64,000 bases of DNA from Loripinus fragilis (lineage: Eukaryota > Mollusca > Bivalvia > Lucinida > Lucinidae): assembly GCA_964019695.1 (NCBI GenBank), contig OZ026518.1, positions 112,400,336 through 112,464,335 on the forward strand, given 5' to 3'. Numbering within the stretch: position 1 is the first letter of the stretch; every line of letters starts with the position of its first letter. The notes below the pieces were generated by a model. That model was not told the DNA's origin. It did not search any database and was given only the letters and a program-made list of their open reading frames with translations. The position numbers and the translations under genes were made by a program. This document shows positions 44,650 to 55,926 of the stretch, piece after piece.

Positions 44650-46310
44650 AGAAGATTTTTAGGAAGTAGCCTTTTGCCATGTACTGTCTTATTTACAGAT
44701 GGTTTCTTGTAGATATAGAGGAAATGATCTATTTCTGAAGCTATGATAAATTGGATTTAGCTATGTGACAACCCCCTCTAGGAAATAACATGCCAACAAA
44801 TGTTGATCACAGGAGATGTTTTTTGCTGTCTGGTATTTCTGGAATATGTAGATATCAGTGCACCATCAAGTGAAGCAAACCAATGCATTCGGGAAAGTCC
44901 GCCACAATTCGAGAATCGAATCATGGCTCGGGTGTATGTAAGGAGCATTACGCGAAGTACTATGTACCAAAAAGCTCCATTTTGTTAGCCGGAACTGGTT
45001 GATGGGAGATTAGTTCTGTTGCATGTGGGTTCCGCTCTATTAAAATCGATTATTCTGATTATCCTAAAGGTTTGATAAGCAAAATTAATGAAGTTCATGT
45101 TTTTTCAATAAAATATCGCTATAGCGATATTTTATTGAAAAAAACATGAACTTCATTTAAGCTGTTTGTTTTGCTGCAATCACGCTTGTAATTGTGTTAA
45201 CATGGTTTCTGTGACTTCAGCGTCACATTATATAACATCAGCGTCATGCTATCACCCGCATTATCAAAGTAGATCCTCAATGTACATCCGTGGTCTGATT
45301 CCACGGAATTTTACGGAATTGGCCGAGGCAGTTCCGATTGAAACCAATGTTCAAGATTCAGCTTGATGTCAGCCTGAATCATCAGTGCACCATCAGTTGT
45401 AACAATTCAATGTTCAGGAATTCAGTTAGACGTCAGTCTCAGACATGGTCCACAAATTGTTCCAGAGACCTTAAACCCATAATTCAGAATAATGGAATTT
45501 CCATAAAACTACATACAATCAAGCATGTATGGTCCATTGTATATATTGAGGGGTTTAGGGGTTTCTGTCTTTAAGGGGTTAATGGGTATTGTAAGACAAT
45601 TGGTTTGAAACAATTTTCCTTTCATAATCATATTTACAAGCAGAAAGAAAAACAGTATTTACATTGTTTCAAAACAGGATATAAGTGCACACTCCTATTA
45701 GTGCACACTAAGTACTTTAAGTTTGTTTACACATTTCCAGTCAATCTAGCATGCAATTTCATTATGAATATGATAAAGCATGCTGCGATCAAGAAATTAT
45801 GTCAGGGGGGCCTGACAACGCTTTTTTCAGTCATCAACATAACTCACAATCAAAAACTCTCTTCACAATCGACAAATGCAGATTAAAAATTGCTAGGAAA
45901 AAGTGATTTTGATTGCCATTTGTCGCCTGTAACGATTTTTGGTTTACGTTCGTCGATAGTATTAATGTTTTTGATTGCTACCTATCCAGTGTGAATAGTA
46001 ATCCAAAAATTTTACTGTCAAAACCCTATCTTATCTGGGCCTGCACAGAAACTTATTTGAAAGTCTAATTAGCAATTAGTGAAGTCATTAAATAGATGCA
46101 CCATTAAAATATAGCATCATAAAATGTTTTAACTGCACATAAAATTAATGTCACAAGACTTTGAGCATCTTTGACTCTTATCTCTGCATGCTGGCTACTT
46201 TTGCAGGCTTTATTATTGGCTGTAAAATGAAGATTTTAGCATCTCAAGCATCAGTGTGAGGTTACATTGCTTGCTGTGCAAATAAGCATTTCATTAAAAG
46301 TTGTGATACT
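44650..46310. other. Intronic stretch, mostly unassigned
   Basis: Apart from the palindrome at 45087-45157, no supported element or exon. Confidence 0.5.
45087..45157. repeat. 71-bp near-perfect palindrome
   Basis: AATGAAGTTCATGTTTTTTC AATAAAATATCGCTA is followed at once by its reverse complement; the only flaw is one extra A in the right arm. There is no loop. Confidence 0.93.
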
Positions 46311-46317
46311 TCAATTG

Positions 46318-46378
46318 GGGATGGCAAGAGTGCCAGACTAATGGCCTAGAACTCTCTGGTTTGAATCCCACCACTATT
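46318..46378 (+). repeat. tRNA-like sequence
   Basis: GATGGCAAGAGTGCCAGACT followed by GGTTTGAATCCCACCA resembles box A and box B. No complete cloverleaf was recognised. Confidence 0.4.
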
Positions 46379-46593
46379 GCATCCAGAAAAAAATCCTGAT
46401 ATTTCTGATATATTGCAGCAAAAACCTCCCACCCGCCCCAATTTTTCTCAAAATTTGGATGAGAATCTAAAGATATAATTGGTGAGGCCATATTGACTCA
46501 AATTATCTAAATGTGAAAATTCTAACCTGTGCCCTCAGAATCTGTACTGACCCTCAGAATCTGTACTGGCTAACAACAAAATTCTCTTTCCTT

Positions 46594-47160
46594 ATCTGGT
46601 TGCCGAGGCAGAAGATGTCAGACGTCGTGTGGTCAATGCTGTCGTAGACCATCTTATCTGCTTCATAGTGTGCATGGTGACCAAACGCATGGGTGAAAGT
46701 TCAAAATTTCCAAAATCCTGAACTATCAAAACTCTGATCTTAAAACTTGCAATATGCCCGCCACTAAATATTCACAATTTTAAGCTTAACTAGTCTATTG
46801 TCTTATGACAGAGTGAATATAAATCAGAGAACCTATAATAGTCTGCTGAATTCAGCATTTTGACTATCTATGGAAAGTCAGCCTCAAAATCCTGAATTCA
46901 GGAATAATCCTGAAAACTTTCACCCATGCATACGTCTGGAGATGTGCTTGGCAGTGTCATATGATGCTTGTGCGCATTTGCCAGCCTTCCATGCTTTGAA
47001 AGCTTGGCGCTTGGCTGTGATGGCATCATCTACTCCCTTATTCCACCACCAAGTTTCACGTCGACATCGGTGGGGCTTTGTTGTGCCTCACACCTCCTCT
47101 GTTGTCTTCAGCAAACCTGTCTTGAGTTTCGCCCAGATTTCTGAACCAAAACAAATGATG
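46594..47160 (-). pseudogene. Fragment of the same LINE family as 54.3 kb, with a MITE inside
   Basis: Two blocks, 46594-46685 and 46928-47160, are reverse complements of 54900-55010 and 54715-54945 of the plus-strand LINE. Shared strings include CCGAGGCAGAAGATGTCAGA, ATGCTTTGAAAGCTTGGCGC and CGCCCAGATTTCTGA. They are separated by a 240-bp insertion with its own inverted ends. Confidence 0.8.
46688..46927. mobile_element. MITE inserted in the LINE fragment
   Basis: Ends are CATGGGTGAAAGTTC and GAAAACTTTCACCCATG. The flanking LINE sequence is continuous apart from a few bases. The end motif CATGGGTGAAAGTT also occurs twice at about 27509 and 27549, indicating related copies. Confidence 0.72.
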
Positions 47161-47958
47161 ACCCCAAACAAATGTTAAAACTGATGGGTTAGAAAATATT
47201 CACAATTTTACACTCAAAAATATTTTGTTTATCTTTACCTTTGTGAGATTCTTTGGAATCTTATCTGGAGCTCTGTATGCCAATCTCAGTTTTTGGAGAT
47301 GCTGTATATTTATAGGCATATGGGTGAAAATTCAAACCAGGTCCTCTATTTCGAAATAAGCAAATGCTTGTGGAATTTTATTGAAAGATTACAATTGAAT
47401 TCTGCAGCAACAATTCCAGGGAGAATATTGTCAATTAAAGAATCTTCCTACTCAAAGCTGCCGAACATTTTCCCAACTATTTTATCCGGAAATCAAAGAT
47501 TACTCAATGTCTAGTAAATTTATGCGCCATTTCTCGCATCTCTTTTATGATGCAAAAATTGATTTACGGGCAGGATATTGAAAAACTTTGCAAAAATTAT
47601 TGTATTTAGTAGACAGCTAGAAAGGCAGTGTGGATGATTCTAGGGGAGATCAAGTAAATCAATTATCAGTATAGAAGGAAACTCTTCTGCACATTAAACC
47701 AGTCTGCAAAATTATGCTATAAAGATGAAAAGGTTGAGTTTGTACTGGTACACCACTTAATAATAGTGCCCGGACAAGGTTCGCAAAACTCTAGTTATAT
47801 GAGTGTTGTTGCCCAGCTCGTGAGTATAATTATTGAGAAAACCTGAGGGTTTAACTAGGGAAATACTAGGTTTTACTGGGCAATAAAATTCTTGCTAATT
47901 TGAAGTCCTCAAGGACCAGAGATTTTACTTCAACTTTACATACAGTAAGTCAAAGTAA

Positions 47959-48100
47959 TTGTTTGTTTGATTTGATTCTTTATGTCCCTGTCAGCAATTT
48001 TTCAGATATGTCGGGATAGTTTTTCCTCGGTTGAACCAGTACTAAGCAAGAATTTATGTGTCTTGCTCCTGGACACAACACAATGATGCCGGTGTGGATA
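47959..48100 (-). mobile_element. 5'-truncated SINE with perfect 15-bp target duplication
   Basis: Plus strand runs from the tail TTGTTTGTTTGATTTGATTC to GATGCCGGTGTGGAT and then stops, so the tRNA head is missing. AGTAAGTCAAAGTAA flanks both sides (47944-47958, 48101-48115). Truncation at the head end with a target duplication is the mark of LINE-driven priming. Confidence 0.87.
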
Positions 48101-48299
48101 AGTAAGTCAAAGTAAAGAGGATTAATAATTAAATAGTATATAACCCAAAACAATGATTATTTTAAGTATATCCAATCAAAACATGTTTGGGGTGCATAAA
48201 AAACATATGACAGAAAACTATTATTAAAATAGTTCATAAATATACACTTATATTCTCTGAATCCAATGCATCCATAATTTAATTCTAACTAGAACTGTC

Positions 48300-48720
48300 C
48301 AGCTCTGACATAGGACCCAACATACTGCCCTACAGTGAAAAGGGGCAATAATGTACTTGTGACCACAAGTGCAAATGGACAGGAGATGGCCATTTTGGAA
48401 GCACCTTGGACAAAACCCATACAAACTTGTCCAAGAGTTTGATAAAAGTAAAGCATATATGAAATTTGAAAGCAATCAGATGATAAAAAGTGTGGACTAG
48501 TAGAAATTGACAGGTGGCGGCAGTTTTTGAGACCATCTTGGTTAGTGAGTACTCATCAGACATTTAGCCCATATTCAAACTTGGGTGAGAGGTTGATAAA
48601 AGTAATGCATATATGAAACTTGAAAAAATCAGGTAAGAAAGAACTTAAGAGTGTCCCCAAGAGCAAACTGACAGGTGGAGGCCATTTTGGTGGCCATCTT
48701 GGTTGTTTCAAATTGTGCTA
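48300..48720. repeat. Degenerate tandem repeat, two to three copies
   Basis: Related blocks include GACAGGAGATGGCCATTTTGG / GACAGGTGGCGGCAGTTTTTG / GACAGGTGGAGGCCATTTTGG and GATAAAAGTAAAGCATATATG / GATAAAAGTAATGCATATATG, spaced roughly 150 bp. Confidence 0.7.
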
Positions 48721-48921
48721 ACTGTTGTAATATAGGATATCTTGTACATAAGACACAGTCAGTCAGATACTGACACTGACTCAGAGTGTATCCAGCATGC
48801 TACAGTATGCTTCAGATTGAAAAAAATCTCAAGTACAAATGTACTATGTCACTAGTCTATCTGTACATTTGGTTTTCAGTCATTCTGAAATAGCTCCATC
48901 ATGTTTCAGTGATCTTAAATC

Positions 48922-49115
48922 CTTGCATACAGGGTAATTTTACAGAATTTTTTGTTGTCTGCTAATTTTTTAAAAAAAATCAACTTTTTGAAAAATTCTT
49001 TCCGGTTTACCATCAGATTGTCAAACAGTTTGGAACCAGATCAGGCCTGACATTTTGTCATGCCTTATCTGATTCCAAACTGTTTGCAAAAGTTATCAGC
49101 AAACAGCACTTAACT
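48922..49115. mobile_element. Hairpin MITE (GTTTGGATC family)
   Basis: CCTTGCATACAGGGTAATTT, TTGTTGTCTGCTAATTTTTT, arms AACAGTTTGGAACCAGATCA and CTTATCTGATTCCAAACTGT. The GGAACC/GATTCC pairing is altered on both arms compared with GGATCC. Confidence 0.8.
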
Positions 49116-49443
49116 CTCACCGAAGTGAATACAAGATGTCCTCGTAACATTGTTACCATGCTAATTTGGTCAAGATATAGCTCATCTGCTACAGACCTAA
49201 CAGCTTATTATTCTGCTACTGTTCAAGCAGCAATATCTGTTTTCTTTTTGAGTGGGCGGCACATAAATATTGGAAAGTTGACACACACTGCCATATTGTC
49301 ATATTTACCTTAAATATTTAGTCTGATAGGCATTCTGACTGAAAAAATACAGGATGATATAACCCTCTACCAGAGAAAACCTCTGGAGTGATATAACGCC
49401 ATGTACCACTAGCGGTTTACACATTATTTAGTGACATTATGTA

Positions 49444-49450
49444 ATGAATA

Positions 49451-49471
<21 letters not shown>
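49444..49471. repeat. (AAT)n microsatellite
   Basis: Eight uninterrupted AAT units; interpreted as the 3' tail of the minus-strand LINE. Confidence 0.85.
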
Positions 49472-49481
<10 letters not shown>

Positions 49482-49714
49482 TCAGAGGGTAACACATTTA
49501 GCAAAAAATAAGCTAATCTTCCATGAGGCCCTCTATGAACTACCACCAAAAAATAATACAAGTATAAAATACAAAGATGATTTACATGTATACAAGATAA
49601 TACAAACATCATGGAACACTTTCAAACCTACATACACACAGGCATACTTTTTACATAAGTATCATATATATCATACCCCTAGATACAAGTGATTAGTAAT
49701 ACCAATTTTATCTA

Positions 49715-49840
49715 CACACATGGGTTCTCAAAAGAAGCGCCTCAATGAGACGCTTCTTATGAGCACCAAACTAAATAATTAAACTGAGGAACAAAACATA
49801 TTCACAATTTTACGCTCAAAATTATGTTCATATGAACATA
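49715..49840. mobile_element. MITE, AACATATGTT palindrome family, inside the LINE 3' region
   Basis: ACATGGGTTCTCAAAAGAAG, stem AAGCGCCTCAATGAGACGCTT, GAGCACCAAACTAAATAATT and ATTCACAATTTTACGCTCAA. It interrupts the LINE between its last ORF and its 3' simple repeat. Confidence 0.8.
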
Positions 49841-49854
49841 TAATTATATCAGTT

Positions 49855-51228
49855 TCAAAGATTGAAAGATAGACTGGATTTCATCCACTTAATACAATGT
49901 CTATGAAAAGAGTCAACAGTTTCTAAATTCTTTAAACAGTCTGGTAAGTTGTTCCAAATGACTGGACCTGAATAAATTAAGCTTTGTTTGAAAATTTCTT
50001 TTTGTGGTCTTGGAGTATTAAAATCCAATGCACCTGTTGATCTTAGAGATTGAAGCGTTTCATTAAAAGGTCGAAAAGAGAACATTTGATTTACATATGA
50101 GGGTAGGACGAATTTAGAAACTTTAAACATAAATTTAGCCTTCCTGAGGAAAATGCGTTCATATATGTTTAAAATTTTAAGCTCATCCATACTGTTGGCA
50201 ATGTTATCATATTGGTAATTTACAATGATTTTAACAGCTCTTTTTTGTAACCTATAAATTCTGTTTAGATTATATTGAGATGTTCCTCCCCTTATTGTAG
50301 AACAATAGTCAATGTGGGGTTGAATATATGTTTTGTAAAATTGTACTCTGTGTTCGGTGGATAAATAGTCCTTCAATTTGGATAACAGCCATAGATTTGA
50401 AGAAATTTTCTTAGCAATAAAATTAATATGAATAGACCAGGTTAGATTGTTATCAATGTGAACACCAAGAACTTTCTCATTTTCAACTGAGTTCAAAGCA
50501 TCATTGTTGTAAGTTAAAAGCAAAATGTCATTATGAAGATGAAGACGTTTTTGAGAGGTGGTAATTAACATTGCCTTGGTTTTTTCTGTGTTTAATAACA
50601 TTCCATTGAGCTTACACCATTCAGAAAGATTTTGTAAAGCTATCTGCAAGTTTTGCTCAATATAATCTTGAGTTTCACCAATCATATACAATGTGGTGTC
50701 GTCCGCATAAAGATCGGTAGAGACATTATTGGTATATAGTGGTAGATCATTTATAAACATTAAAAATAACAATGGACCCAAGATTGACCCTTGAGGCACA
50801 CCAAACAAAACATTCTCAGTTCTTGATTCAATATTATTTATGACGACTTTCTGCTTCCTGTCCAACAAATAAGAAGAAAACCAATTAATTGTTTTATCTG
50901 AAAGTTTATAGTGTCTTAGCTTTTTAAGCAAAAGTGTATGATCTACCAAATCAAAGGCTTTCCTAAAATCAACCATGACCATACCAATTATCTGACTGTT
51001 ATTTATAGCCTCTAGGAATTTGTTGATCATCTGAAGCAATGCTGTTTCACAGGAATGATTGGGTCTGAAACCTGATTGTGTTGAATGAAGCAATTTATGA
51101 GAGGTCAAATAAGTCATTAAGGAGTCATGCACATGTTTTTCTAGCATTTTTGATATGACAGGCAAAATTGAAATGGGTCTATAATTATTTGTATCATGGT
51201 CTAGTTTCTTTTCTTTGATCTTTTGTGA
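49855..51228 (-). pseudogene. LINE ORF2 C-terminal part: reverse transcriptase
   Basis: An open frame of 436 codons from 51165, with homology extending upstream to about 51228 (KKLDHDTNNYRPISILPVIS). RT motifs appear in order: SGFRPNHSCETALLQ (about residues 31-45), motif A VDFRKAFDLVDH, motif B GVPQGSILGPLLFLMFINDL, motif C YADDTTLY with the catalytic YADD, then LNTEKTKAM and LGVHIDNNLTW. The C-terminus has RIYRLQKRAVKII and WNNLPDCLK, typical of CR1-like LINEs. No internal stop, so decay is mainly the upstream insertion. Confidence 0.9.
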
Positions 51229-52100
51229 CTTTATCTAAATAAAGAACAGCTTTGATTAACCTAGTTTTCTTAGTAAATAGGCGGAGCTTAAATTTCCATT
51301 CAGTTTGTATTGAGTCTAAATCTAGTCGTGCTCTAACAGAATATGATTTTATATATTGCACGGTGTCAGATTTCGTCTGTGACCCGGATTCTTCATGTTT
51401 TCAGAGGTTTTCAAGTGAACAATGTTAACGCTTTTGCATCTTAAATGCCATAAGCTCAAGTTGTCTGACGCTTTATATTTGCTAACATCGACTAATGGAA
51501 TTTAGAGGCAAACAGTGTTGATCCAGATCAGCACCAATTTATTATGTGCCTTCACTGTTTGACCCAGAGGCTTTTAAAACATTTCAGCAGAGGATAAAAT
51601 GATAAGCGCTTTAAGGATTAAATGAACTAGGGAAAAGTGATCAGACAATAAAACCTTTAGCAGCCAATCTAGTCTGCTATTGTTGTTTACTGAAGTGTTT
51701 TAAAAGCCAAAAGTTCATTTTTGTCAAACAGTGTAGATGCAGATAAGACCGATAGGAAAGGTCTGACCTGGGGCTGTACTGTTTGCATATACACGCACAT
51801 TAGACAATATATCCGTGACAGTATAGTCAGAAATGTAAGCAAGTAAATGCAGCAGACGACATTTTCAAATGCATTGTAAGGGTTAGCTTATCAGCAGGAC
51901 ATGAGGTTGGCCTGTCAGGCTTGATTAATATCAATGAGTAAGGCGGATCCATGAGATGAGGAAATCTAAATGCTTAATTCTGGTTGGACAATGATACAAA
52001 ACATTTAGAAAATGCTTTTACTCGTATTTTTTATAAACTGACTCGGGGCTCCGCCCCTCGTCAGTTTATAAAAAATACTTGTACAAAGCATTCTCTAAAT
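51229..52100. mobile_element. Composite insertion that splits the LINE ORF
   Basis: Contains at least three parts: 51229-51470 unassigned; 51480-51620 and 51640-51890, two hairpin-like pieces of the CAGTGT...GATCCAGATCAG class; and 51975-52098, a strong palindrome with arms TTTTTTATAAACTGAC / GTCAGTTTATAAAAAATAC around GGGGCTCCGCCCCT. The outer ends of the palindrome (ACATTTAGAAAATGC and GCATTCTCTAAATATAA) also pair. Where the first insertion boundaries lie is uncertain within a few tens of bases. Confidence 0.65.
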
Positions 52101-53678
52101 ATAACTAGTGTCATCCTTAGGGCCATTTTTATATAAGGGTCTTACTTTGCCCTCTTTCCACTTATCTGGAAAAGTTGAATTAAGTATGCTTTGATTACAG
52201 ATATACATTAAACTGTCAGAAATAAAAGGAGCTGCTAGCTTAAGTAATCTGGCCCCAATGTTATCAGAGCCAGTGGCTTTGGTAATATCAATGTTTTTAA
52301 GATATTTTTCTACTTTTTCTTGTGATATACATGGTATTGAAAAATAAGTATTTGCAGGGATTTTCTTATCACAGAACTCTTTTAGTTTATCAAAATTAGA
52401 TGCCAAAGGCGGTTCTTTGATTTTTGATGCTACTGAAACAAAATATTTATTGAACTGATCTGCAATATCTTTTGGATTTTCAATGCTATTATTGTCAACT
52501 TTCAATGAAAATATTCCACAACTGTCCTTACATTTACTTGCCCCAATTTCTTTGAATGATTTCCAAACACTGGCAGGATTGTTAGCATTTTCATTTAAAA
52601 TTTCAGAATACTGATGTTTTTTAGATTGTTTTATCAGGGAACATACCTTATTGCGCCAAATTTTATACTGCTCATTATCATTTATTGACTTGTACCTGTC
52701 TCTTGTTTTTATTGCCTCTATTATTTCACCATTAAGCCATTTTGGTTGTTGTTTACGTTTAACACGATGCTGTTTCAAAGGTAAATGCTTATCAATAATG
52801 TCTAAAAATAAAGAAGACCAGCTTTCAACAATATCATTTGTGTCATCAAATATTTTGATAACATCCCAAGGCGTTGAAGACAAATCATTAATAAATTCAG
52901 TTTCATTGAAATTTTTGAAAGACCTATATGAAATTGAATGATGAGACTTTTTAAGTACTGAAGATGAATTTAGTTTTCTTGTTACGAAAACAGGGAAATG
53001 ATCACTAAGCCCCAAGATCGGCACCTTTGTTGAGAGTACATTACTTAAATGATTACAATATATGTTGTCAATTAGTGTTTCTGAATGATCTGTAATTCTA
53101 GTTGGAGACATAACAATTTGTTCAAGGCCAAATGATTCCATATATTCAAGCCAAGTTTTCTTTGTATTGACCTGCAGTAAGTCGCGATTAAAGTCTCCCA
53201 TCAAATAAATTTCCTTTTCACATGCTAATATTTTATCAAATTGGTTGTCAAAAATTTCATTCCACTGAACAGTTTCATTTGGATGCCTATACATACTACC
53301 AATCAAAAAACTTTTGCTATTTTTAGGGAAAATTTCTAACCAAATACATTCAATGTTCTCACATTCTAAATCTAATCTCCTCTCACACTTGATTCCATCT
53401 TTCACATAGACAATAATTCCGCCCCCTTGTTCAGGTCTTACAGCAGAAATAACTCTGTCTTTCCGAAAAAGTTGAAAGTTTTTGATATTAAAAAAGTTAG
53501 AAGTGTGAGAGTCATTTAATTTGCTCTCACTCAGTCCAAATAAATGAATGTCATTTCCAGAGCTATTTAGCAGTAAATCAATTTGTTCAATTTTGTTCTG
53601 AATTCCCTGAACATTTAAGTGACCCATTTTAAAACCTTTTTTACCTAAACCTAAATTCAGCATGCTTTGGGCACTCAT
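52095..53678 (-). pseudogene. LINE ORF2 N-terminal part: AP endonuclease and start of RT
   Basis: 527 residues. The endonuclease-exonuclease-phosphatase fold is shown by HLNVQG (residues 20-25), the catalytic FGLSESK (E51), SMYRHPN (128-134), MGDFNRDL (160-167) and the catalytic GLSDHFPVF near 223-231. The linker has PKWLNGEIIEAIKTRDRYK, then FNKYFVSVASKI, and the RT opens with KATGSDNIGARLLKLAAPFI and FPDKWKEGKVRPLYKNG. The ORF then ends at an insertion, just before the expected NYRPISILP. The protein nicks target DNA and primes reverse transcription in the nucleus in intact relatives. The ORF is open for its full length, so this copy is fairly young. Confidence 0.88.
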
Positions 53679-53740
53679 GGAAGAACAAGTAGAGTAAAAC
53701 GGCAGTAACAGTATTGCGTATATATGGGAAAATAGTGACT

Positions 53741-54117
53741 TTTAAAGCTGCATAATCTGTAACTTTTGATATTTTCACCTTAAAAATAATGTTTCTATTT
53801 TTCAAGAACACAGTAAAAATACTAAAATTCAGGTATACATTTTACCTTTTTCGTAATAATTAACAAATAATTAGTGCCAAAACAACAGCATTTATGTTAA
53901 AAGTTAACTGTCTAGAATTATTGGAGGGACGCAAATAATTACAAACAAGAGAAAATACACCTGTTTTTATAAGATAATTTACTTTTTCATGCAGTTTTCA
54001 ACTGTAGAAATTAGATTTATTGTGACAACTTAACTTTATTCTACTTTTGCATATGATTTTAATAGAAAATATTTTTTTTTCGAAAAATGTTCATAGTTAC
54101 AGAGTATGCAGCTTTAA
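53741..54117. mobile_element. Non-autonomous DNA element, third copy
   Basis: TTTAAAGCTGCATAATCTGT at the left and AGTTACAGAGTATGCAGCTTTAA at the right give the best terminal inverted repeat of the three copies. It sits between the two LINEs. Confidence 0.85.
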
Positions 54118-55521
54118 CCCTTAATGCGCCAATTGCAACAAAAGTCATCTGCTTTTCTCGTCTGCTGCAACGTTTAAGAAGCCTCTATGGCAGTGTGGAC
54201 CCAGGGTTAAAAGCAAAAATAGTGAATTCAAAGTATGATAAATATATTCTAACATTTGTGTTCCTGTAACACTAAATCCGAAAAAGCCATAAAATGCTCT
54301 ACAAGCCTCCCATTATCGTTTCCCACCCCCCCAATGGAGGCTATGGGTATGGCAAGCCAGACCCTGACAGTGAGGGTGAGGGGATCCTGGAATATGCAAT
54401 AGCATATATGACCTGTTCCTCGGTAACCTCATTACATACAGGTCCTGTAATACAGCAACCCAGATAGACTTTGTGTTATTGCGAAAGAGCCTGAGCAAAC
54501 TTGTTATGGATGTGAAGGTGATTCCTGGAAAGGAGGTTGCTCTGCAGCATCAGCTCCTTGTGTGCGACATGATGATTGATATGCCGCCCAAAATCAAGCG
54601 CCAATTCACCCCACGTCCAAAAGTGTGGAAGCTCAGAGATCCTCAAACATGTAGCCAATTCCAGGAAGTCTACAAGGCACATGTGCCCGCTGTGGAAACT
54701 GAGGCGGCTACAACTACTGAGGAAATCTGGGCGAAACTCAAGAAAACAGACAAGGTGTGTGGCACAACAAAGCCTCACCGATGGCGACGTGAAACTTGGT
54801 GTTGGAATAATGAAGTAGAATGATGCCGACACAGCCAAGCGCCAAGCTTTCAAAGCATGGAAGGCTGGCAAATGCACACGAGCATCATATAACATTGTCA
54901 AGCGCATCTCCAGACATGTGGTGCACCATGCACGCCACGAAGCAGACAAGGTGGTCTATGAGGGCATTGACCACAAGTTGTCTGATATCTTCTGCCTCGC
55001 CAACCAGATGAGGAAAAAGAATTCATATTGATGTTATAGGCGACAAGCCAGTGAAGAATGTGGCTGGGAAAATGTCAATGAGCAATAAGGCAAAGCAGAA
55101 TACGTGGGGCTTCTCAATGTTGAATTTGACTGGGACCCTGTTCACCTGTCTAACAAACCGCCATTAGAAGGCCCACCTATCCAAATCACTACTGACATTG
55201 TGAAGAAGGCCATCTCAAATTTGAAGTCGAGCAAAGCTGCAGGTCAATCAGGCATAGTGGTGGAGATGATCAAGGCGATACAAGTGCCATCATGATCCGC
55301 GATCCTGCTACTGCAATAATCTGTGATGGCAAGGTCTCAAATGACTGGGAGCAAAGTTTCATTGTCTGCCTTTTACCGTGTCCCTCGAAAGGTTATCTGG
55401 TGGGCCCTGAGAAAGCTAGGTGTTGAGGAATGGATTGGGCGGTTAGTCCAATGCGCAAAGGCAAGGGTTTCAGCCAAGAGTTTGAGGTGAAGGGGTCCAC
55501 CAGAGATCCGTACTCAGTCCC

Positions 55522-55926
55522 TTGCTCCTCATCATTGTGCTAGAGGCCTTGTCACGTGAGTTTCGGTCTGGTGTTCCCTGGGAGGACTTATATGCAGATG
55601 ATCTTGTCATCATTGCTGACTCACTAGAGGAATGTGTCACGTGGCTCTTGATATGGAAAGAAGCCATGGAGAAGAAGGGGTTTTGGGTAAATGCAGGAAA
55701 GACAAAGGTCATGATCTGTGGTACAGGCCTGGACCTCTTGCAGAGTTCAGGTGAATACCCATGCACTGTCTGTCATACAGGAGTAGGCAACAACAGCAAT
55801 GGCTGCAAACTTTGGGTGCATAAGAAATGCAGCGGGCTACAACGACTGACACCAAATCCTGATTATAGGTGTCCATGGGAAATGCCCGCCCTATTGACGG
55901 CAGACCACAGAGTGAAGTCCAGGTAG
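55522..55926 (+). pseudogene. Decayed LINE RT: YADD region fused to a PHD-like zinc finger
   Basis: 134 residues. The catalytic motif appears as DLYADDLVIIADS followed by KTKVMICGTGLDLL. Then comes a Cys/His cluster: CTVCHTGVGNNSNGCKLWVH continuing KKCSGLQRL, resembling a PHD or RING-like finger with some ligand spacing lost. The frame then breaks and continues at 55869. Confidence 0.8.

Larger units (their letters stand above)
49444..53700 (-). mobile_element. LINE (non-LTR retrotransposon), interrupted by insertions
   Basis: Minus-strand element with an AP-endonuclease/RT ORF start (52095-53678) and the rest of the reverse transcriptase (49855 to about 51228). The two parts fit as one ORF2 broken by an insertion of about 0.87 kb. 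The 3' end is probably the (ATT)n run at 49444-49471, preceded in element orientation by 3' UTR-like sequence at 49472-49700. A palindromic MITE (49715-49835) sits inside that UTR. The APE-RT order and simple-repeat 3' end suggest a CR1/L2/jockey-type clade; the clade is inference. Confidence 0.85.

Noticed and set aside
49444..49692. 82-codon frame starting with poly-Asn
   Set aside because: It translates the AAT microsatellite and the LINE 3' region in antisense.
52651..52941. 96-codon plus-strand frame
   Set aside because: Antisense shadow of the LINE endonuclease ORF.
54476..54949. 157-codon minus-strand frame
   Set aside because: It is the antisense of the plus-strand LINE; the same shadow frame appears at 46870-47178 where the LINE is inverted.
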